A stretch of DNA of 64,000 nt from Acidobacteriota bacterium (GTDB taxonomy: Bacteria > Acidobacteriota > Blastocatellia > Pyrinomonadales > Pyrinomonadaceae), in assembly GCA_016715115.1 (NCBI GenBank), contig JADKBM010000011.1:744001-808000 (forward strand), written 5' to 3'. The notes below the pieces were generated by a model. It ran no database searches and was not told the DNA's origin. It saw only the letters and a list, made by a program, of their open reading frames with translations. The translations under genes and the position numbers were made by a program. Shown one piece after another: positions 59,150 to 64,000 of the stretch; the stretch's first letter is position 1; each line of letters opens with the position of its first letter.

Positions 59150-60250
59150 TCAAGGGACGTTGTCGCCGACGATCTCCGACGGGGAACTGACGTTTCCGAA
59201 GCGGTCGATCGCCGTCAGATAGTAGAAGTAAGCCTTGCCCGTCTCGACCGCTGCGTCCTGGTAGGTGTTCGTCGCGATCGGCGTTTGCGTCAGGAGTGTC
59301 CAGTCCTTAAGCGCCAATTCGCGATCTGTCGAGCGGTAAACGCTGTATCCGACGACGTCCGTTTCGGCGTTCGCGGCGAAAAAGATGGAGATCTGGCCCG
59401 GCGCCGCGGCAATCGTGATCGCGGACGGAGCCGCCGGCGCGAACGTGTCCTTCGGCGTTATCGAAAGCGTCGCCGAGTCCAGGCTCTCGACCGGTTGGGC
59501 GTTCACGCCGAGCGATACGGTTCTCACAATATAAGCATAGGATTTCCCGAACTCGAAGAATCGGTCGGAAAAGGAAACGTCGCCGACGGGAGTCTTGTTC
59601 AGCCTCCGCAACGCGCCGGACTCGACCCGGTAAACGTTGTAGCCAAGAATGTTGGCCGGCTCGGAACCGTCGATGTTGGACGCCGGTGCGCGCCACGTAA
59701 CGTTTACCTGGTCTTGAGACAGCGTAAGCTCGGCGGCTGCGGGTGAACCGGCGACGCGGGCCGCAGGTTCGATCACGAAGAAGTTCGAATAGGCTGCCTT
59801 TTGCCCCGACTTGTTGGCGTAACGCGCGGCATATCTAAGCCGCGCCTTTTGACCTGCGAAACTCAAACTATCTTCAAACGTCATTTCCTTCCGGCCAAAG
59901 TCCGAAATACCTATGTCGACGGTCGCGATCAGCGTGCTTCTGGCGGCGAAATCCTCCTCGGTCAGCATCAACGGCGCGTCGAGCGGTTCTGCCAGCCTGT
60001 AGATATCGATCCGGTCGATGTTGAGCACGCTCGATTCGCCTGCGTTCCGCGCCGGCGTCGTCCAGGTGAGAATAATGCGATTCCCGCGCTGGACCGCCGA
60101 GATCTCCGCCTTCTGCGAAACACGCTCAACCGGTGGCACGGGCGGCGTCCGCTTACCGCAGGAAATAAGCAAAGCACAAAGTGTAAACGCTAGCAGTGTT
60201 TGCTTTTTAATCGCTTTAGATTGGTTAAGCATTAGTTTATGCAACAGCAT
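59150..60250 (-). CDS. lipoprotein with fibronectin type III repeats
   Basis: The 366-residue protein starts at an ATG overlapping the hslU stop (TAATG); a second ATG six codons later is also possible. It has a lipobox (LLAFTLCALLISC, then GKRTPPVPPV). About three Fn3-like domains follow (KAEISAVQRGNRIILTWTTP, AELTLSQDQVNVTWRAPASN, APSAITIAAAPGQISIFFAA with YSVYRSTDRE). Each has the Trp and Tyr pattern YFYYLTAIDRFGNVSSPS. It is anchored to a membrane facing outward. Its coupling to a cytoplasmic protease operon is odd but the overlap is clear. Confidence 0.85.
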   Translation of the reverse strand: MLLHKLMLNQSKAIKKQTLLAFTLCALLISCGKRTPPVPPVERVSQKAEISAVQRGNRIILTWTTPARNAGESSVLNIDRIDIYRLAEPLDAPLMLTEEDFAARSTLIATVDIGISDFGRKEMTFEDSLSFAGQKARLRYAARYANKSGQKAAYSNFFVIEPAARVAGSPAAAELTLSQDQVNVTWRAPASNIDGSEPANILGYNVYRVESGALRRLNKTPVGDVSFSDRFFEFGKSYAYIVRTVSLGVNAQPVESLDSATLSITPKDTFAPAAPSAITIAAAPGQISIFFAANAETDVVGYSVYRSTDRELALKDWTLLTQTPIATNTYQDAAVETGKAYFYYLTAIDRFGNVSSPSEIVGDNVP

Positions 60251-61650
60251 TAAAGTATATAACGGCTCAGATCCTGGTCACGAACGAGTTCACCGAGTCG
60301 TTCCGAAACGAACGCGGCGCCGATGACCTGATGCTTAAGCTCGAGTTCGCCGCCGGCGAAACTGATCTCTTCCAGCAGTTTCTCGAGCAGAGTGTGAAGT
60401 CTCCGGGCGCCGATGTTTTCGGTGGCGCCGTTGATCTCGACGGCCATCTCGGCGATTCGCGCGATCGCGTCCTCCCTAAACTCAAGCGTTATGCCCTCGG
60501 TGTTAAGCAGTGCTTGGTATTGCTTAATAAGCGAATTCTTAGGTTGCGTGAGTATGCGCTTAAGGTCGTCAAGGGTTAAGGACTCGAGTTCGACGCGGAT
60601 CGGAAAGCGACCCTGAAGTTCAGGGATGAGATCCGATGGTTTCGAAACGTGAAAAGCTCCCGCGGCGATAAACAGGATGTGTTCGGTGTTCACCAGGCCG
60701 TAACGCGTCGTGACGTTCGTTCCCTCGATGATCGGCAGAAGATCGCGCTGAACGCCTTCGCGCGAGACGTCAGGGCCGCTTCCCGATTCACGTCCGGCTA
60801 TCTTGTCGATCTCGTCAAGAAAGACGATCCCCGAAGACTGCGTCTTTTCGATCGCCTGGCGCGTGATCTGTTCCATATCGACGAGGTTCTCCGTCTCGTC
60901 GCGAAGCAGAACGCTCCGGGCCTCGGCGATGCGTATCTTGCGCCGAACGGTCTTCGCCGGAAAGATCGAGCCGAACATATCCTTGATGTTGACTCCCATC
61001 TCTTCCATTCCCTGACCGCCCACGAAGTCGATCATCGTGTTCGAACGATCCTGGGTCTCGATCTCGATCTGGCGGTCGTCGAGTTCCCCGCGGCGGTACT
61101 GTTCGCGCAGTTTTTCCCGCGTCCGCGCTTGCGAAGGCGGCGCCGGCTCCGACAGTTCGGATTCGAAAGAATCCGAATAGCCGTAAGACGAGGCCGGCAG
61201 GAGAATATCAAGAATTCTCTCCTCGACGTTGAGATCCGCCTGTTCCCGGACTTCGACGATGGCGACCTGACGCGCCATATCGACGGCAACCTCCGTCAGT
61301 TCACGGATCATGCTCTCGACGTCGCGGCCGATGTATCCGACCTCGGTGAATTTTGAGGCCTCGATCTTGATGAACGGCGAATTCGCGAGGCGCGAAAGCC
61401 GGCGGGCGATCTCGGTCTTGCCGACACCGGTCGAACCGATCATCAGGATGTTCTTCGGCAGTACGTCGCGGGCGATGTCCGCCGGCAGTTTCTGGCGCCG
61501 TATGCGGTTGCGCAGGGCGACGGCCACGGCACGTTTGGCCGCCGTTTGGCCGACGACGTAGCGGTCGAGTTCGGCAACGATCTCACGCGGCGTCAGATCG
61601 TCAAGCTTGATTTGCTGCGGGTTTGTTTCTCCGCCGAGAAGAATCGCCAT
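60250..61650 (-). CDS. hslU: HslU ATPase subunit of HslVU protease
   Basis: The 466-residue AAA+ unfoldase starts at the ATG at 61650, one base after the hslV stop. Landmarks: LTPREIVAELDRYVVGQTAA, Walker A MIGSTGVGKTEIARRLSRLA, the pore region FTEVGYIGRDVESM, the variable I-domain (about 110-240), Walker B GIVFLDEIDKIAGRESGSG, sensor/Arg finger ELQGRFPIRVELESLT and sensor 2 NIGARRLHTLLEKLLEE. The C-terminus RDQDLSRYIL is the tail that docks into HslV. It forms a hexamer that unfolds substrates for HslV. Confidence 0.96.
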   Translation of the reverse strand: MAILLGGETNPQQIKLDDLTPREIVAELDRYVVGQTAAKRAVAVALRNRIRRQKLPADIARDVLPKNILMIGSTGVGKTEIARRLSRLANSPFIKIEASKFTEVGYIGRDVESMIRELTEVAVDMARQVAIVEVREQADLNVEERILDILLPASSYGYSDSFESELSEPAPPSQARTREKLREQYRRGELDDRQIEIETQDRSNTMIDFVGGQGMEEMGVNIKDMFGSIFPAKTVRRKIRIAEARSVLLRDETENLVDMEQITRQAIEKTQSSGIVFLDEIDKIAGRESGSGPDVSREGVQRDLLPIIEGTNVTTRYGLVNTEHILFIAAGAFHVSKPSDLIPELQGRFPIRVELESLTLDDLKRILTQPKNSLIKQYQALLNTEGITLEFREDAIARIAEMAVEINGATENIGARRLHTLLEKLLEEISFAGGELELKHQVIGAAFVSERLGELVRDQDLSRYIL

Positions 61651-61651
61651 A

Positions 61652-62209
61652 TTACTGCTCAATCTCTTCGATCACGAATTCGTTGTTGGTGTAGATGCAA
61701 ATGTCGGCGGCGATCGAAAGCGCTTCGAGCGCGATCGCTCGCGCCGGCAGTTCCGTATGCTTGAGCATCGCGCGGGCGGCGGCGATCGCATACATGCTGC
61801 CGGAACCGACCGCCAGCAGGCCATCATCCGAAGAGATCACGTCGCCCTTTCCTGAAATCAGGAAAGCGCCGGTCTTGTCGGCGACAATGAGCAATGACTC
61901 GAGGCTCCGCAGATACTTGTCCGTGCGCCAGTCCTTGCTGAGTTCGACCGCGGCACGTTCCAGCTGTCCCTGAAACTGCTCGAGTTTGGTTTCGAAACGG
62001 CTCAGGAGGGTGAATGCGTCGGCCGTCGATCCGGCGAATCCCGCAAGCACCCGTTCGTTGAAGATCCGGCGGACCTTGCGCGCGTTGCCTTTGATAACGG
62101 TCTCACCAAGCGTCACCTGGCCGTCGCCGGCCATCGCGATCCGGCCGTCGCGTCTGACGAGCAGAACGGTCGTCGAGCGGATTCGTTTCTGTGAAGTGTT
62201 CCGGGACAT
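61652..62209 (-). CDS. hslV: HslV peptidase subunit of HslVU protease
   Basis: The start at 62209 gives 185 residues; an upstream alternative start adds an unlikely leader. The catalytic Thr is in RSTTVLLVRRDGRIAMAGDG, so about 12 residues (MSRNTSQKRIRS) must be removed or precede the nucleophile. This is longer than the Met plus few residues typical of HslV. Other proteasome-fold landmarks are GFAGSTADAFTLLSRFETKL and SKDWRTDKYLRSLESLLIVA, with GSGSMYAIAAARAML. It forms the proteolytic dodecamer. It is the first gene of the operon and is divergent from the GATase gene (about 75-nt gap). Confidence 0.95.
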   Translation of the reverse strand: MSRNTSQKRIRSTTVLLVRRDGRIAMAGDGQVTLGETVIKGNARKVRRIFNERVLAGFAGSTADAFTLLSRFETKLEQFQGQLERAAVELSKDWRTDKYLRSLESLLIVADKTGAFLISGKGDVISSDDGLLAVGSGSMYAIAAARAMLKHTELPARAIALEALSIAADICIYTNNEFVIEEIEQ

Positions 62210-62285
62210 TGTTCGATGATAAATCCTAAAATCCAAATGCTCAAATTGACAGAAGATAACCAGTTATTTGAACATTGAAGAGTTT

Positions 62286-63005
62286 ATGGGAAAGCGACCG
62301 ATAATCGGCATCACGATGCGGCTCGAGATCGATACGAACCGCTTTTATCTGGGGAGGGATTACAGCGAAGCGCTCGCCGGTTTGGGCGCGGTTCCTTTTC
62401 ATATGAGTCTGATCCCGGACCCGGCCTATATCGGCGAAGTGCTGAAACTGGTCGACGGGGTTCTCCTTCCGGGCAGCGACACCGACATTGACCCTCTGAT
62501 ATACGGTGCCGAACCGCAGCCGCGGCTCAAAAAAACGGTCTCGCTCAAGGATGACACGGATCTGTTGGTCCTCGAACATATTGAACGCACCGGAATGCCG
62601 CTTCTCGCGATCTGCTACGGAATGCAGGCCTTGAACGTGTCGCGCGGCGGAACGCTCATCCAGGATATCGAATCGGAGATCGCTGATTGTTTGCGGCACG
62701 AGCAGGGTGTTCCGCTCGAGCGCAACTCCCACAGCCTGATGATCGCCCCCGATTCGGGATTGAAACGGCTCGCCGAGACGGCGACGGTAAACTCGCACCA
62801 TCATCAGGCGGTGCGAAACGTGGGCCGCGATCTGCGGGCGACGGCCTGGGCAAAGGACGGCGTCATCGAATGCATCGAAGATACGCGCCCGGAACGTTTT
62901 GCCTTTGGTGTTCAGTGGCATCCGGAACTTTCCTGGAAGTCCGACAGACTCTCTCGACGAATCTTCGAGGAGTTTATCGGCGCCTGCGGACGGAGTGAAA
63001 AATAA
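62286..63005 (+). CDS. class I glutamine amidotransferase-like, gamma-glutamyl-GABA hydrolase family
   Basis: The ATG at 62286 has GAAGAG upstream and gives 239 residues. The fold begins RPIIGITMRLEIDTNRFYLG. The nucleophile Cys is in LLAICYGMQALNVSRGGTLI, where Tyr replaces the usual Arg after Cys. The His/Glu pair is in FGVQWHPELSWKS. NSHHHQAVRNVG is the PuuD-type loop. It probably hydrolyses gamma-glutamyl bonds (peptidase C26). It lies 3 nt upstream of a NamZ-type muramidase gene, so a role in cell-wall peptide or amino-sugar turnover is possible. Confidence 0.9.
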   Translation: MGKRPIIGITMRLEIDTNRFYLGRDYSEALAGLGAVPFHMSLIPDPAYIGEVLKLVDGVLLPGSDTDIDPLIYGAEPQPRLKKTVSLKDDTDLLVLEHIERTGMPLLAICYGMQALNVSRGGTLIQDIESEIADCLRHEQGVPLERNSHSLMIAPDSGLKRLAETATVNSHHHQAVRNVGRDLRATAWAKDGVIECIEDTRPERFAFGVQWHPELSWKSDRLSRRIFEEFIGACGRSEK

Positions 63006-63008
63006 CCT

Positions 63009-64000
63009 GTGAAAATACGTGAACTAAACAGAGTTAAAATCGGATTGGAAAGAGGTTTAGCGGAGCATCGCGATCTTCTCGAAGGACGCGTCGGTTTGAT
63101 CTGCAATCAGGCAAGCGTCGACCGCCTTTACAGACACGCTGCCGATCTCTTTTTCGAAGATAAGAGTATCGATCTGACGACGCTCTTCGGCCCGCAGCAC
63201 GGAATCCGCGGCGACGTTCAGGACAATATGATCGAAACGGCGCACGGGGTCGACAAATACACCGGACTTCCGGTTTATTCGCTCTACAGCGAAACGCGGG
63301 AACCGACCGAAGAGATGTTGCGTAATACGGATGTTCTGGTCTTTGATCTGCAAGACGTCGGCTGCCGGGTCTATACTTTCATTTACACGATGGCGAATGC
63401 GATGATCGCGGCGGCGAAGTACGGCAAGCGGTTCGTCGTTCTCGATCGCCCCAATCCGATCGGCGGTCTCGCGCTTGAGGGGAATGTCCTCGAACCGGGG
63501 CACGAATCCTTTGTCGGGATGTACCCTATCCCGATGCGGCACGGGATGACCGTCGGCGAACTGGCGAGGATGTTCAACGAAGAATTCGGCATCGGCTGCG
63601 AACTCGAGGTGGTGGCGATGGACGGTTGGGACCGGTCGGCTTTTATGGACGAAACCGATGCCCCGTGGGTGATGCCGTCGCCCAATATGCCGACGGTCGA
63701 TACGGCTCTGGTCTTTCCGGGAACGGTTTACTTTGAGGGCACCAAGTTATCGGAAGGCCGCGGGACCACCCGACCGTTCGAGATCGTCGGTGCCTCGTTC
63801 GTTGACCCGAACGCTTTTGCGTCAGCCTTGAAATCACTTGAACTCCCGGGCGTTATCTTTCGCCCGATAAAGTTCTTGCCGACCTTTCAAAAGGAGGCGG
63901 GAAATGAATGCGGCGGCGTTTTCGTTCACGTCACCGACAGGCTTGCGTTCGAGCCCGTGTTTACCGGGCTGGCGTTGATCAAGGCGTTGTTCGATCTCTA
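63009..64000 (+). CDS. DUF1343 exo-beta-N-acetylmuramidase (NamZ-like), runs off window
   Basis: The frame starts at a GTG 3 nt after the GATase stop and is still open at the window end (330 codons seen). Family landmarks: KIRELNRVKIGLERGLAEHR, GRVGLICNQASVDRL, LTTLFGPQHGIRGDVQDNM, VYSLYSETREPTEEMLRNTD, VLVFDLQDVGCRVYTFIYTM, FVVLDRPNPIGGLALEGNVL, MPSPNMPTVDTALVFPGTVY and EGRGTTRPFEIVGASF. These match NamZ, which releases terminal MurNAc from peptidoglycan fragments. No signal peptide is seen at this start. It is cotranscribed with the GATase. Confidence 0.9.
   Translation, partial: MKIRELNRVKIGLERGLAEHRDLLEGRVGLICNQASVDRLYRHAADLFFEDKSIDLTTLFGPQHGIRGDVQDNMIETAHGVDKYTGLPVYSLYSETREPTEEMLRNTDVLVFDLQDVGCRVYTFIYTMANAMIAAAKYGKRFVVLDRPNPIGGLALEGNVLEPGHESFVGMYPIPMRHGMTVGELARMFNEEFGIGCELEVVAMDGWDRSAFMDETDAPWVMPSPNMPTVDTALVFPGTVYFEGTKLSEGRGTTRPFEIVGASFVDPNAFASALKSLELPGVIFRPIKFLPTFQKEAGNECGGVFVHVTDRLAFEPVFTGLALIKALFDL

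Overview
The window is a dense, roughly 55 % GC bacterial chromosome segment. Its gene content points to the phylum Acidobacteriota, most likely class Blastocatellia. The indicators are Hanks-type Ser/Thr kinases with FHA, PEGA and zinc-ribbon modules, an FHA-PrsW fusion, large Ig/cohesin-like secreted proteins, paired M16 peptidases, Rhs cassettes, and many hairpin and heptad repeats placed between genes. This assignment is an inference from gene content; no rRNA gene is present.

Layout. 1-6.4 kb (minus strand): an Rhs polymorphic-toxin array. It holds a 5'-truncated Rhs core with an HExxH metallopeptidase-like tip, then small exported proteins alternating with displaced Rhs tips, one of them broken by frameshift. 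Between this array and the FHA-PrsW gene lies what looks like the C-terminal remnant of a phage portal gene. 6.8-10.6 kb: FHA-PrsW protease and a secreted LVIVD/FG-GAP protein. 10.8-21.6 kb (plus strand): glycosyltransferase, thiolase, asparagine-synthase-like protein, 3-hydroxyacyl-CoA dehydrogenase, an active/inactive M16 peptidase pair, UbiD-like decarboxylase and metallophosphoesterase. 22-33 kb: a 2565-residue secreted multidomain protein, with an intact nucleotide pyrophosphatase/phosphodiesterase gene upstream and a relic of the same gene's 3' end downstream. 33-38.7 kb: papain-like protease, HExxH lipoprotein, asnS, an Rrf2-type regulator with a start-overlapping inverted repeat, an ABC exporter and a small membrane protein. 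39-41.8 kb: tRNA-Lys(CTT) and a composite locus in which groEL fragments and two copies of the groEL tail plus terminator are interleaved with a broken higB/intact higA pair and a PIN-toxin pair. 43.6-47.2 kb: a Ser/Thr kinase signalling cluster. 47.2-54.5 kb: O-antigen ligase, amidase-like protein, SIS isomerase, YihY, LURP-one-like protein, acyltransferase and alanine racemase. 54.5-64 kb: carboxyltransferase/DUF402/USP operon, MarR regulator with paired operators, the hslV-hslU-lipoprotein-FAH-transaldolase operon, and a GATase next to a NamZ-type muramidase that runs off the window.

Two patterns recur. First, GATTTGG/GATTCCA-type heptad arrays begin within a few bases of stop codons, mostly in the same orientation relative to the upstream gene. 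Two of these arrays share a 41-bp two-hairpin REP-like element. Second, gene 3' ends are duplicated as direct repeats flanking other genes: the groEL tail around the PIN module, and the phosphodiesterase 3' end around the giant secreted-protein gene. The most unusual locus is the groEL-tail/toxin-antitoxin composite at 39.36-41.76 kb. The Rhs tip array is the second most interesting.
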